A DNA stretch of 64,000 bases from Acetobacter farinalis (GTDB lineage: Bacteria > Pseudomonadota > Alphaproteobacteria > Acetobacterales > Acetobacteraceae): contig NZ_WOTF01000001.1 in assembly GCF_011516935.1 (NCBI RefSeq), positions 310,001 to 374,000 of the forward strand, in the 5' to 3' direction. Below the pieces are notes generated by a model. The model ran no database searches. It was not told where the DNA came from and saw only the letters and a program-made list of their open reading frames with translations. Below are positions 17,783 through 27,563 of the stretch, piece after piece. Every line of letters begins with the position of its first letter. Position 1 is the stretch's first letter. The position numbers and the translations under genes were made by a program.

Positions 17783-17804
17783 TCGTGTGGTGATGTATAC
17801 ACGA
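17783..17804. promoter_or_regulatory. dyad with TGTATACA core in the dctA-rmuC intergenic space
   Basis: TCGTGT (17783-17788) and ACACGA (17799-17804) are perfect inverted half-sites, and the 8-base palindrome TGTATACA (17794-17801) overlaps the right arm. TGTATACA resembles operator cores of some GntR-family (FadR-type) repressors. It lies 60-80 bases upstream of the dctA start, a fitting place for control of dicarboxylate uptake. No regulator gene is adjacent, so this is an inference from shape and position. Confidence 0.35.
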
Positions 17805-17908
17805 CCTGACGATGCACGGGTGTTATTACATTAACGATATAGTCTACCACGCAGAGCAGATCAGCACGAACCGGCCTTCCTGCCGAGAGAAAATGAGGCA
17901 GATCACGG

Positions 17909-19210
17909 ATGGATGATGGGATAATGCCGGGTGTTGTGGCTTTTGGAGTGCTGCTGGCGGGGCTTGGCGGCGGGGCTGTTCTGGCATGGGCGCTGGGTGC
18001 GGGAAAGCGCGGGCGCGCCGGAGCAGGTGGGGCCGATGCGGACCTGCTGGCGCGCCTCTATGTGCTGGTCGAACAGGAAGCCGCGGCAACCCGCACAGAA
18101 GCCATGCACCAGAGAACCCATCTGGGCGAACTGGAACGGGTGATGACAGGCCGGATCGAGCAGGTGCGCACGGAACTGGCCGAGCGTCTGGCCGGTATGG
18201 TCGGCAGTATGGGGCGGGAGCAGGCCGAGGTGCGGGCCGCTCAGGCCGAAGCCCTGCGGGAGATGGCCGAAACCTCCGCCCGCCAGCTTTCCGCCATCCG
18301 TGTCGCGGTGACAGACCAGTTGCATGAAGCCGTGGAGCGGCAGATGCAAACCTCCTTCCAGCGTGTGCTGGAGCAGTTTACCGCCATGCAGAAAGCCATG
18401 GGGGAAGTGCGGGCCATGACCGCGCAGATCAGTGACCTCAAGCGGCTGTTCGGGAACGTGAAAACCCGGGGCGGGTGGGGAGAGGCACAGCTCAAGGCCA
18501 TTCTGGATGATGTGCTGCCTGAAGGGGCTTACGAGTCGAACGTGCGCCTGGGGCCGGGGAGCGATGTGGTGGAATTCGCCATCCGTATGCCTGTGCGCTC
18601 CAGCACGCCGCCAGTGCTGCCGGTGGACAGCAAATTCCCGACTGAAGCCTATGAACGCCTGCTGAATGCCGTGGAGGAGGGGGATGCAGGGGCGGAAAAA
18701 GCTGCCCGCAAGTCTCTGGAAAACACGCTGCGTCTGGAATCACGGAAAATTGCGACCAAATACATCCACCCGCCCCGCACGGTGGAATTCGCGGTGCTGT
18801 ATCTGCCGACAGATGGCCTGTATGCCGAGGCCGCCCGCATTCCCGGCCTGATTGATGAAATCGGGCGGACCTGCCGGGTGATGATCATGGGGCCGGCCCT
18901 CATGCCCGCCCTGCTGCGCACGGTGCATCTGGGGTATGTCACCCTGGCGCTGGAAGACCGCACGGAAACCATTGCCCGCCTGCTGGGGGCAACACGGCAG
19001 GAAATGCTCCGCATGGATGGCGTGCTGGAAAAGCTGGCACGGAACGCACAGGCCATGTCAACATCCATCGAGGAAGCCCGCAGGCGAACCCGCGTGGTCA
19101 GCCGGCGTTTGAGGGAACTGGATGCCCCGGAGGCAGAGGGCATGGAAATGAACTCTGAAATGGAATTTACTGGTCCCGCACCAGGGAACACAGCATCAGG
19201 ACAGGCATGA
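17909..19210 (+). CDS. rmuC: DNA recombination protein RmuC
   Basis: A 433-residue protein of the RmuC family, which limits inversions at short inverted repeats in E. coli and has a PD-(D/E)XK-type nuclease-like core. It has an N-terminal membrane helix (about residues 7-28), a long coiled coil (about 45-175) and the conserved RmuC domain with TRGGWGEAQLKAILDDVLPEGAYESN, LPVDSKFPTEAYERL and KYIHPPRTVEFAVLYLPTDGLYAE. Its stop codon overlaps the response-regulator start by 4 bases, coupling a DNA-maintenance gene to a two-component system. Confidence 0.93.
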   Translation: MDDGIMPGVVAFGVLLAGLGGGAVLAWALGAGKRGRAGAGGADADLLARLYVLVEQEAAATRTEAMHQRTHLGELERVMTGRIEQVRTELAERLAGMVGSMGREQAEVRAAQAEALREMAETSARQLSAIRVAVTDQLHEAVERQMQTSFQRVLEQFTAMQKAMGEVRAMTAQISDLKRLFGNVKTRGGWGEAQLKAILDDVLPEGAYESNVRLGPGSDVVEFAIRMPVRSSTPPVLPVDSKFPTEAYERLLNAVEEGDAGAEKAARKSLENTLRLESRKIATKYIHPPRTVEFAVLYLPTDGLYAEAARIPGLIDEIGRTCRVMIMGPALMPALLRTVHLGYVTLALEDRTETIARLLGATRQEMLRMDGVLEKLARNAQAMSTSIEEARRRTRVVSRRLRELDAPEAEGMEMNSEMEFTGPAPGNTASGQA

Positions 19211-19950
19211 CTGAAGAGACAGAGCTGAACAGACAGGCAGAGTTTGAAGACCCGGTTCCCCCCGGTCCGTCTGGCGGTGTCGTGCTGCTGATAGAAGATG
19301 ACAGCGCCATTGCCGAGGAGATCGTGGGGGAACTGATGGCGCGCGGTTTTGATGTGCGCCATGAGGAAACTGGCGATGCAGGCCTGACAGCCGCCCTGCT
19401 GGGGGAGGCGCATGTGATGGTGGTGGACCGTCTCCTGCCCGGCATGGATGGTCTGACGGTGATTGAAACGGTCCGCCAGCGCGGCATCCGCACACCGGTG
19501 CTGGTGCTCTCCGCCCTCTCCGCCGTGGATGACCGGGTGAGGGGCCTGAAGGCCGGGGGGGATGACTATCTGACCAAGCCGTTCGCCATGGAAGAGCTTG
19601 TGGCGCGGGTGGAAGCCCTGCTGCGCCGCCCGGATGATACCCGGAGCACAAAGCTGCGGGTGGGGCCGCTTTCCATGGATCTGATCGAGCGGCGCGTCTG
19701 GCGTGATGGGCGGGAAATTGAACTGCTGCCGCGTGAGTTCCGCCTGCTGGAATATCTGATGCGGCGGCCGGAGCAGGTGCTCACTCGCTCCATGATGCTG
19801 GAAGATGTCTGGCAGTATCGCTTCATACCGCGCACCAATCTGGTGGATGTGCATATCGGCAAGCTGCGCCGGAAGGTGGATGCCCCCGGAGAAGAGCCAT
19901 TGATCCGCAGTATCCGCGGTACGGGATTCCTGCTGCGTGTTCCTGACTGA
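19207..19950 (+). CDS. OmpR/PhoB-family response regulator
   Basis: A 247-residue transcription factor. The receiver domain (about residues 25-137) has the acidic pair at 31-32 (IEDD), the phosphoacceptor Asp near 74 in VMVVDRLLPGMDG, the conserved Ser in VLVLSAL and Lys 124 in YLTKPF. The C-terminal winged helix (about 150-245) ends in the usual LVDVHIGKLRRKV and IRSIRGTGFLLR. The roughly 20-residue N-terminal extension rich in Glu and Pro is unusual. It overlaps rmuC by 4 bases and the kinase gene by 14, so the three are one transcript. A role in controlling the RND pump downstream is plausible but unproven. Confidence 0.95.
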   Translation: MTEETELNRQAEFEDPVPPGPSGGVVLLIEDDSAIAEEIVGELMARGFDVRHEETGDAGLTAALLGEAHVMVVDRLLPGMDGLTVIETVRQRGIRTPVLVLSALSAVDDRVRGLKAGGDDYLTKPFAMEELVARVEALLRRPDDTRSTKLRVGPLSMDLIERRVWRDGREIELLPREFRLLEYLMRRPEQVLTRSMMLEDVWQYRFIPRTNLVDVHIGKLRRKVDAPGEEPLIRSIRGTGFLLRVPD

Positions 19951-21307
19951 ACTTTTCCGCACGGCGACCTTCCGCCTGACCCTGATGGCCGTTGCGGCCA
20001 TGGCGGGCGTGATGGTGATGCAGTTCACGCTGGTTTATACCCAGATGGAAGCTGTGGAATCCCGGCGCTCAACCGCACTGCTGCGCGGAGAGGCGCGCCT
20101 GCTGGCGCAGATGACGCCCGAGCATCTGGAATATGTCATCCGCAAACGCGCGACGGATGACTTGCGGTTGGTTATCAGCAGTGCCGGGCTGTTTGACGCC
20201 AGCCACGCCGTGATTACCGGAGACCTGCACTCATGGCCCAAGGGGCTGGTGGCGGACGGCAAATCCCACAATATTGAAATCTACCCCGAAGAAGGCGCGC
20301 CCTACCCCCTGCGCCTGCTGGCCGAGCCTCTGCCGGATGGCACAATTCTGGTGCTGGGCCGCAGTTTTCATCTGCTGGGCGAACAGAAACTGATGCTGCG
20401 CCACGCCACGCTGGTGGCGGCGGTGCCGACACTGCTGTTCGCCCTGCTGCTGGGCATTGTGCTCAGCCGTCGTGCCCTGTTCCGGGTGAAGGAAATGCAC
20501 GAGGCCATTGATCTGATCATGGCCGGGGATATTCATGAACGCCTGCCCGCAGGGAAGGAGCGGGATGATGTGGAGCGTCTGGCTGGCAGCGTGAACCGTA
20601 TGCTGGACCGGCTGGAACGGCTGATGGACGGCATGCGGGAAGTGGGGAACGATATTGCGCATGACCTGCGCACACCGCTTTCCCGCGTGCGGGCCAAGCT
20701 GGAGCGCGCTCTGGCTTCCGGCGGGGAGCGTGAAGCACTGGAGGCCGCTGTGGGTGGCGCCGTGGATAATCTGGACCAGTGTCTTGGTATCATCACGGCA
20801 CTGCTGCGGATTGCGGAACTGGAAAGCAGCCGCCGCCGGGCGGGGTTTGAGACGGTCAGCCTGAATGATCTGGGCGCCGATGTGGTGGATCTTTATGAGC
20901 CGATAGCCGAAACCGAGGGGGTGACCTTGGTCATGCAGCCCACGGCCATGCCGGTCTGCCTGAATGGAGACCGGCACCTGCTGATCGAGCTTCTGGTTAA
21001 TCTGGTGGATAACGCCATCAAGTTCACGCCCGAAGGCGGACAGGTGACAGTGAGCATCACGCCTCTGGACTCTTCCGTATGCCTCTCGGTGACCGATACC
21101 GGGATAGGCATTGCCCCGGAAGAACGTGGGGCTGTGCTTTCACGCTTTTATCGGTCTGATAAAAGCCGGCATGTGCCGGGCAGCGGGCTGGGGCTCAGCC
21201 TTGTTGCCGCTATTGCGGATCTGCATGATGCCACGGTGGCGATTGAAGCCGGACCTGGCGGACGCGGGACACGCGTCAATATTACTTTTGTATTACAACA
21301 TCCCTGA
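19937..21307 (+). CDS. membrane sensor histidine kinase
   Basis: A 456-residue inner-membrane kinase, partner of the adjacent regulator. It has helix 1 (about 12-33), a periplasmic sensor of about 120 residues, helix 2 (about 157-178), a HAMP linker, a HisKA domain with phospho-His near 242 (NDIAHDLRTPLSR), and an ATPase domain with N-box LVDNAIKFTPEGG, DTGIGI and SGLGLSLVAAI. The GTG start at 19937 lies inside the regulator gene. The sensor region has no recognisable ligand domain. Confidence 0.93.
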   Translation: MFLTELFRTATFRLTLMAVAAMAGVMVMQFTLVYTQMEAVESRRSTALLRGEARLLAQMTPEHLEYVIRKRATDDLRLVISSAGLFDASHAVITGDLHSWPKGLVADGKSHNIEIYPEEGAPYPLRLLAEPLPDGTILVLGRSFHLLGEQKLMLRHATLVAAVPTLLFALLLGIVLSRRALFRVKEMHEAIDLIMAGDIHERLPAGKERDDVERLAGSVNRMLDRLERLMDGMREVGNDIAHDLRTPLSRVRAKLERALASGGEREALEAAVGGAVDNLDQCLGIITALLRIAELESSRRRAGFETVSLNDLGADVVDLYEPIAETEGVTLVMQPTAMPVCLNGDRHLLIELLVNLVDNAIKFTPEGGQVTVSITPLDSSVCLSVTDTGIGIAPEERGAVLSRFYRSDKSRHVPGSGLGLSLVAAIADLHDATVAIEAGPGGRGTRVNITFVLQHP

Positions 21308-21423
21308 AAAGCCCGGATTAAAACCATTTTTATTGGCGTTCAGGGGTGATGTCTGTATCTCTGGCTGCATGAGGGATTTATCTGGATGCTGGCGTTCGGG
21401 CGTGTCGGCAGGAGCTGCCGCGT

Positions 21424-24400
21424 ATGAATGAGATTGTCGTAACGGCGCTGAAAAGGCCGTATACCTTCGTTGTTCTTTCCATTCTTATTCTGGTGTTTGG
21501 TATCAGGGGTATCTTCACGACCCCGACGGACGTTTTCCCCAGTATCAAGATCCCTGTTGTGGCTGTGGTCTGGACCTATACTGGGCTGATGCCGGAAGAT
21601 ATGTCCGGCCGCGTTATTTATTACTACGAACGCGCTCTGACCGCGACGGTCAATAATATCGAACATATTGAAAGCCAGTCCTATTACGGCCGCGGTATTG
21701 TAAAAATCTTTTTCCAGCCGGGCACGGATACCTCCGTAGCGCAGACGCAGATCACCTCCGTCTCCCAGACCGTGATCAAGCAGATGCCCACCGGCTCCAC
21801 GCCGCCGCTGGTTCTGGCCTATAACGCATCTTCTGTGCCGGTTATCACGTTGCAGGTCTCCTCGACCTCCATGACGGCCTCACAGATTTACGATATGTCG
21901 TCCAACCTCATCCGGCCTGCGCTGGTGTCCGTGGCGGGGGCGGCAATCCCGAACCCGTATGGCGGCCAGCCCGGCAACATCATGGTGGATCTGGACCCCG
22001 TGAAGCTGCTGGCCCACCGGATGTCCCCCGTTGATGTCTCCAAGGCCCTGAACAGCCAGAACATCGTGCTGCCCGCGGGGGATCAGCGGATTGGCGCGTT
22101 TGACTGGATGGTGCAGACCAACGCCTCCCCACGGGATATGAACGACCTGAACATGCTGCCCATCAAGCAGGTGGGCAATGCGGTGGTGCGCCTGCAGGAT
22201 GTGGCGTGGGTGCATCAGGGCGGCCCGCCGCAGACCAACCTTGTGCTGGTCAAGGGGCAGCAGGGCGTTCTGATTGTGGTCATGAAAAGTGGGGATGCCT
22301 CCACGCTGGATGTCGTGGCGGGTGTGAAGAAGCTGCTGCCCGGAATTGTCAGCACCCTGCCGGAGGGGGTGAGCATCAAGGTGCTGAATGATGCCTCCAC
22401 CTTTGTGAAAGAGTCCGTGGAGGACGTTCTGCGGGAAATGGTGACAGCCGCCTGCCTGACCGGCCTTGTGGTGCTGCTGTTCCTCGGGTCCTGGCGTTCA
22501 ACAGTGATTATCGCCACCTCCATTCCGCTGGCCATGCTGTGCTCCATTATCGGGCTGGGCTGGGCCGGGCAGACCATCAATGTCATGACGCTTGGCGGGC
22601 TGGCGCTGGCGGTTGGTATTCTGGTGGATGATGCCACCGTGATGATTGAAAACATCGATGCGCACCTTGAGATGGAAAAAGATCTCGAGACCGCGATTAT
22701 CGATGCCGCCAACCAGATCGTTATCCCCACCTTTGTGTCCACCCTGTGTATCTGTATCGTGTGGATGCCGCTGTTCCAGTTGACCGGGGTTGCGGGGTGG
22801 CTGTTCATGCCGATGGCGGAAGCCATCATCTTCGCGATGATTGCCTCCTTCATCCTCTCCCGGACACTCGTGCCGACCATGGCGAAATACATGCTCGCGG
22901 CACAGGTGGCCGCGCATGCGCATGGCCCGCAGCAGCCCAAAACCATTTTCGGGCGCTTCCAGAAAGCGTTTGAACGCAAGTTCGAAAAGTTCCGCTACGG
23001 GTACCAGAACCTGCTGAAGCATCTGGTGGCCACACGTGGCACGTTTGTGCCGGTCTTTGTGGTGTGTTCGCTCGCGTCTCTGGGGCTGTTGATTTTTGTG
23101 GGGCAGGATTTCTTCCCCGAAATCAATTCCGATGCCATGGCAATCCATATCCGTGCGCCACTTGGCACCAAGCTTTCAGAAGCAGGCAAGATCTCCCAGC
23201 TTGTGAATGATGAGATTGAACGCACACTGCCGGGGCAGGTGGAAAGTATTGTTGATAATTGCGGCCAGCCCGTCAGCGCGCTCAATCAGGCCTTTATCCC
23301 CACCCCGACTGTGGGCACGCAGGATTGCGACCTTGCAGTCGCTCTGAAAAGCCCGGATTCTCCGGTGGCGGAATATCGCAAGATGATCCGCCAGTCTCTG
23401 AGGCAGAAATTTCCCGGCACGCAGGTGTCTTTCCTGCCGGGAGACCTGACAGCCAAAATTCTGAATTTCGGCTTGCCAGCCCCGATTGATGTGCAGGTTA
23501 CCGGGCGCAATCTTGTAGAGAATTTCCGCTTTGCAAACCGGCTGGCGGACCGCCTGCGGCATGTGACGGGGCTGACGGATATCTCTGTCCAGCAGCCCAT
23601 GACAACCCCGACCCTGCGGGTGAACGCCCGACGGACCTACGCTTTGGGGACGGGGATCACGGAAGCAGACGTGGCGAACAACGCGCTGGTTTCCCTCTCC
23701 GGCAGTTCTCAGGTCGGGCAGGTTTACTGGCTGGATACAAAAACCGGTGTCTCGCATCTGATTAATATCCAGACGCCCGCCACCTTCCTGCAAACCCTGA
23801 ATGATCTGGAACTGACCCCGATTGACAAGGGCGATGGCAACCCGACGGGGCAGCCGCCGCAAATTCTGGGCGGTCTGAGCAAGATCGTGCAGACCGGCAC
23901 GCCGGGGGAAGTCTCGCACTACAACATCATGCCGGTGTTCGATATCTATGCGTCCAATGAGGGGATCGATCTCGGCACCGTCTCACGCGCAGTCAGCCGG
24001 ATTGTGGATGAAGTTCGCCCCGATCTGCCGCGTGGCTCAACACTGGTGGTGCGTGGGCAGGCTGTGACCATGAACAATGCGTATGTGCAGTTGCTGGGCG
24101 GCCTCGCCATGTCCGTGCTGCTAGTCTACCTGCTGATTGTGGTCAATTTCCAGTCCTGGCTGGACCCGTTCATTATCATCACGGCGCTGCCCGGGGCTCT
24201 GGCGGGCATTTCCTGGAGCCTGTTCCTGACACACACCACGCTTTCCGTGCCGGCGCTGACAGGGGCCATCATGTGCATGGGCACGGCCACAGCCAACGCC
24301 ATTCTTGTGGTATCCTTCGCGCGGGAGAGGCTGGAGGCCCACGGGGATGCGATTGCCGCGGCCATTGAAGCCGGGTTTGAGCGTATCCGCCCCGTGCTGA

Positions 24401-24597
24401 TGACAGCTTCCGCCATGATTATCGGGATGCTGCCAATGTCCCTCAGTAATTCTCAAAACGCGCCGCTGGGCAAAGCCGTCATGGGTGGCCTGCTGGTGGC
24501 AACAGTTGCAACCTTGCTGTTTGTGCCATGTGTTTTCGCCATGCTGCATAATCGGAAAAAGCAGACCACGACGACGGAACAGGGAGAAGGCGCATGA
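21424..24597 (+). CDS. RND-family efflux pump (inner-membrane transporter)
   Basis: A 1057-residue proton-driven transporter with the usual two sixfold helix sets and two large periplasmic loops. Helix 4 carries the proton-relay Asp pair in LAVGILVDDATVMIENID. The N-terminus KRPYTFVVLSILILVFG and the second-half TGAIMCMGTATANAILVVSFARER fit hydrophobic/amphiphilic efflux pumps, although the central region differs from AcrB. AGGAG precedes the ATG. It is the first gene of a pump-adaptor-channel operon, 116 bases after the histidine kinase. Substrates cannot be predicted. Confidence 0.93.
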   Translation: MNEIVVTALKRPYTFVVLSILILVFGIRGIFTTPTDVFPSIKIPVVAVVWTYTGLMPEDMSGRVIYYYERALTATVNNIEHIESQSYYGRGIVKIFFQPGTDTSVAQTQITSVSQTVIKQMPTGSTPPLVLAYNASSVPVITLQVSSTSMTASQIYDMSSNLIRPALVSVAGAAIPNPYGGQPGNIMVDLDPVKLLAHRMSPVDVSKALNSQNIVLPAGDQRIGAFDWMVQTNASPRDMNDLNMLPIKQVGNAVVRLQDVAWVHQGGPPQTNLVLVKGQQGVLIVVMKSGDASTLDVVAGVKKLLPGIVSTLPEGVSIKVLNDASTFVKESVEDVLREMVTAACLTGLVVLLFLGSWRSTVIIATSIPLAMLCSIIGLGWAGQTINVMTLGGLALAVGILVDDATVMIENIDAHLEMEKDLETAIIDAANQIVIPTFVSTLCICIVWMPLFQLTGVAGWLFMPMAEAIIFAMIASFILSRTLVPTMAKYMLAAQVAAHAHGPQQPKTIFGRFQKAFERKFEKFRYGYQNLLKHLVATRGTFVPVFVVCSLASLGLLIFVGQDFFPEINSDAMAIHIRAPLGTKLSEAGKISQLVNDEIERTLPGQVESIVDNCGQPVSALNQAFIPTPTVGTQDCDLAVALKSPDSPVAEYRKMIRQSLRQKFPGTQVSFLPGDLTAKILNFGLPAPIDVQVTGRNLVENFRFANRLADRLRHVTGLTDISVQQPMTTPTLRVNARRTYALGTGITEADVANNALVSLSGSSQVGQVYWLDTKTGVSHLINIQTPATFLQTLNDLELTPIDKGDGNPTGQPPQILGGLSKIVQTGTPGEVSHYNIMPVFDIYASNEGIDLGTVSRAVSRIVDEVRPDLPRGSTLVVRGQAVTMNNAYVQLLGGLAMSVLLVYLLIVVNFQSWLDPFIIITALPGALAGISWSLFLTHTTLSVPALTGAIMCMGTATANAILVVSFARERLEAHGDAIAAAIEAGFERIRPVLMTASAMIIGMLPMSLSNSQNAPLGKAVMGGLLVATVATLLFVPCVFAMLHNRKKQTTTTEQGEGA

Positions 24598-25940
24598 GCG
24601 GGTATCATGAAGACGGTGGCCAGCCGGAGCAGACCACACGGCATGATGCGGCGTCTTCCCGCAAACGGGTTATCGGGGTTGGTGTTGTTGCCGTGGTGGC
24701 CATAGGGCTGGCTGGTCTCGGGATCGTGCAGCGGCAGGCGCACTATATGCATCTGGCAAAGGAAACGGCGGAAAACGCCATACCCGTTGTGCAGGTGATT
24801 TCTCCACAGCCGGGGCCGTCCATCCGCACGCTTTCCCTGCCTGCCAATATTGCCGCCTGGTATCAGGCCCCCATTTACGCGCAGGTCTCCGGCTACGTGA
24901 AAATGTGGTACAAGGATTTCGGGGCCGTTGTGAAAACGGGAGATGTTCTGGCGCTTATCGATACGCCGGGGCTGGACGCCCAGTACGCCGCCGCGAAGGC
25001 CAATCTTGATGTCGCTCTTGCCCGCTACAAGCTGGCGCAGATCACGGCACGGCGCTGGAAAGCCCTGCAGGGCACGCAGGCGGTCTCTCAGCAGGAAGTG
25101 GACGTGCAGGCGGCCAATGCCGAGGCCCAGCAGGCGCAGGTGGAAGCGGCCCGCCACGAGGTGGAGCGTTTTGCCGCGCTGGAAGGCTTCAAGAAAATTG
25201 TCGCACCGTTTGATGGTGTCGTGACATCGCGTTTCGCCGATGTGGGGGATTATGTGAACGCCGGGCGCGGTGATGTGGACTCCCACGGGAATGCCACGGA
25301 ACTGTTCAGCGTGGCGGATGTGCATGCCATGCGTGTGTTCGTCGCGGTGCCGCAGGATTATGCGGATATCATCTCCCCGCGTCTGGAGGCGGATCTGAGC
25401 ATCCCGCAATATCCGGACCGCACGTTCAAGGCGAAATTCCTCGCAACGGCCACCGCGTTCAACCCCACAACCCGCACGGTGACGACAGAACTCACCATTG
25501 ACAACAAATCCGGTGAGCTTTGGCCGAATTCCTACGCCACGGCCAACTTCAAGGCACCGGGAGACCCGGACATGCTCATCCTGCCCGAAGGCGCGATTAT
25601 CTTTCGGGCGGAAGGCACGCAGGTCGCGCTGGTGGATGGAACCAACCATGTGCATCTGGTCGGGGTGACGCTGGGCAAAAATCTGGGCACAACGGTGCAG
25701 ATCCTGCGGGGCGTGAAAAAAACGGACCGTCTGGTGAACAGCCCCTCTGCCGGGTTACTGGACGGGCAGGAGGTACGGATTGTGAAAGGCACCCCCGGCT
25801 ATAATCTTCCCCCCAAAAAGCCCGAACCACCCAAAGGGGAGGCTGAGGGTAGCCAGATGAAAGCCGGGCAGGAGAGGATCGATACCCGCGCCATGCCGGA
25901 AGATAACCGCCCCCCCATTGAAGCCGGAGGCCGCCCATGA
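24594..25940 (+). CDS. RND periplasmic adaptor (membrane fusion protein)
   Basis: A 448-residue HlyD-like adaptor with an N-terminal anchor (about 23-43), split lipoyl halves (YAQVSGYVKMWYKDFGAVVKTGDVLALIDTPGLDAQ and IVAPFDGVVTSRFADVGDYV), an alpha-hairpin between them (about 125-200), and beta-barrel and membrane-proximal domains. The last 50 residues are a Pro/Glu-rich hydrophilic tail not usual in the family. The order pump then adaptor is the reverse of acrAB. Start and stop overlap the neighbouring genes by 4 bases each, so stoichiometric translation is likely. Confidence 0.93.
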   Translation: MSGYHEDGGQPEQTTRHDAASSRKRVIGVGVVAVVAIGLAGLGIVQRQAHYMHLAKETAENAIPVVQVISPQPGPSIRTLSLPANIAAWYQAPIYAQVSGYVKMWYKDFGAVVKTGDVLALIDTPGLDAQYAAAKANLDVALARYKLAQITARRWKALQGTQAVSQQEVDVQAANAEAQQAQVEAARHEVERFAALEGFKKIVAPFDGVVTSRFADVGDYVNAGRGDVDSHGNATELFSVADVHAMRVFVAVPQDYADIISPRLEADLSIPQYPDRTFKAKFLATATAFNPTTRTVTTELTIDNKSGELWPNSYATANFKAPGDPDMLILPEGAIIFRAEGTQVALVDGTNHVHLVGVTLGKNLGTTVQILRGVKKTDRLVNSPSAGLLDGQEVRIVKGTPGYNLPPKKPEPPKGEAEGSQMKAGQERIDTRAMPEDNRPPIEAGGRP

Positions 25941-27553
25941 CAGGGCGGGTCGTGTCCCTGCGGATCAGGCGAAGTTTTCTGGTTGGTCTTTCGCTGGCAA
26001 CAATGCTCTCGGGGTGCGATATGGCCCCGCGCTATAACCCGACAAAGCTGAAACTCCCCGCCCAGTGGGAAGGGCAGGAGCATGGTGTGCTTCAGTCCGC
26101 CCGCCCGGCGGATGATGCCATCCGGCCTGACTGGTGGACCATGCTGGGAGACCCTGAGCTGAACCGTCTGGAGGAGCAGGCCATGCGCCTGAACGCGGAC
26201 ATCCAGGCGCAAGCGGAAGCCTTCATGCAGGCGCGTGATATGGCGATGGAAGCGAAATCCCACCTCTACCCGCAGGTGAGTGGCGCGGCCGGGGGAGAGA
26301 AATACAAAGGGTCCCGCCACAGGCTGTGGCGGGGGGCAGGCTCACAAGGGCCGGTCTACATGTCTTCCGAGCAGTATTCGGGCACGGCATCATGGGAGCC
26401 TGATTTCTGGTCAGCTATCCGGAATAAGGTACGGATGGCCAAGCAGGGCACGCAGGCAGCCGCCGCGGCCTATGCGCTGGCCCGCCTGAGCCTGCAGGCC
26501 GAACTGGCGAGCGATTATGTCGCGCTGCGCGGGCTGGATGCGCAGGATGCCGTCTACCGGGACTCTATCCGCTACTATCAGACCGCGGTGCAGGTCACCA
26601 AAATGCGTCTGGCCGGGGCGATTGCGCCGGGTATGGATGTCTCCCGCGCGGAAACGCAGCTTTACACCACGCAGGCGCAGGAAACAGAGGTACACACCCA
26701 GCGTGACGTGATGGAACATGCCATTGCGGTGCTGGTGAATCAGGCTCCGGCGTCCTTCCATATCGCGCCGGTGCAGCATCTGGCCTTTGCAGATGTGCAG
26801 CCGCCGGTGGCGCTCCCTTCCACCCTGCTGGAGCGGAGGCCTGATATCGCGGAAGCCGAGCGGCGCATGGCGCAGGCCAACAGGGCCATTGGTGTGTCGC
26901 GCGCGGCGTTCTATCCGCATATCACCTTCAACGCCATGACAGGCTTCATGGATAACGGGTTTGATCTCGCATCCCTGTCCAACTCCATGTACCAGTTTGG
27001 CGTGCAGGCTCTGCTTCCGCTGTTTCAGGGTGGTTTGAGGCGTGCGGAACTCCAGCGGAACTGGTCACAATACCGGCAGCAGGAAGACCTGTACCGCAGC
27101 ACGGTGCTCGATGCGTTTCAGGAGGTGGAAGATAACCTGACACGCACCACGCGCCTGAAGACGGAAGCAGGCCAGCAGAGTAATGCCGTGGATGCCGCAC
27201 TGCATACACAGACCATGACCATGGCCCTGTATACCGGCGGGCTGACAAACTATCTGGATGTCGTGGTGGCACAGGTGGCGGCCCTGAATGCCCGCATTGC
27301 CCTTGTGCAGGTGCAGACGCGCGCGGTGAATGCGCGTGTGGAGCTGATTCGCGCTCTGGGTGGGGGGTGGTCCCGCGCGGATCTGCCTCAGTCGGACAAG
27401 ATCATGCCGTTCCAGCCGCTGCAGTATGGGCATCTGCGCCATGCGGCCCCTCTGGCGGGCATCAGCACGCAGGGTGATCCGGCAGCGGCTGATCTCACCT
27501 CGGGTGACGCAAATGTGTCCCACCCCCTTGACAGGTCCGGCGCGCACCGGTAA
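25937..27553 (+). CDS. RND outer-membrane factor, NodT/OprM family lipoprotein
   Basis: A 538-residue TolC-like outer-membrane channel. The signal peptide ends at a lipobox (LATMLSGC, Cys about residue 27), so the mature protein is probably acylated. Two OEP repeats are visible with the typical DWWTMLGDPELNRL, LLERRPDIAEAERRMAQANRAIGVSRAAFYP and EVEDNLTRTTRL segments. The C-terminal 60 residues after LGGGW are hydrophilic and variable. Its stop codon lies inside a GC-rich hairpin that may end the operon just before the ribosomal cluster. Confidence 0.93.
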   Translation: MTGRVVSLRIRRSFLVGLSLATMLSGCDMAPRYNPTKLKLPAQWEGQEHGVLQSARPADDAIRPDWWTMLGDPELNRLEEQAMRLNADIQAQAEAFMQARDMAMEAKSHLYPQVSGAAGGEKYKGSRHRLWRGAGSQGPVYMSSEQYSGTASWEPDFWSAIRNKVRMAKQGTQAAAAAYALARLSLQAELASDYVALRGLDAQDAVYRDSIRYYQTAVQVTKMRLAGAIAPGMDVSRAETQLYTTQAQETEVHTQRDVMEHAIAVLVNQAPASFHIAPVQHLAFADVQPPVALPSTLLERRPDIAEAERRMAQANRAIGVSRAAFYPHITFNAMTGFMDNGFDLASLSNSMYQFGVQALLPLFQGGLRRAELQRNWSQYRQQEDLYRSTVLDAFQEVEDNLTRTTRLKTEAGQQSNAVDAALHTQTMTMALYTGGLTNYLDVVVAQVAALNARIALVQVQTRAVNARVELIRALGGGWSRADLPQSDKIMPFQPLQYGHLRHAAPLAGISTQGDPAAADLTSGDANVSHPLDRSGAHR

Positions 27554-27556
27554 GCG
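27528..27556 (+). promoter_or_regulatory. possible promoter of the rplK cluster
   Basis: TTGACA, a consensus -35, lies at 27528-27533. With a 17-base spacer the -10 would be TAAGCG at 27551-27556, a poor match. It sits inside the 3' end of the preceding gene, about 100 bases before rplK. A strong promoter is needed here because the upstream gene is an efflux channel, but the weak -10 keeps this tentative. Confidence 0.35.
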
Positions 27557-27563
27557 CGCCTTT
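27539..27563 (+). terminator. hairpin at the end of the RND operon
   Basis: GGCGCGC (27539-27545) and GCGCGCC (27554-27560) form a perfect 7-bp stem with an 8-base loop that contains the stop codon, followed by TTTCC. It looks like a short intrinsic terminator with a weak U-tract. The remaining space to rplK holds no gene. Confidence 0.5.
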
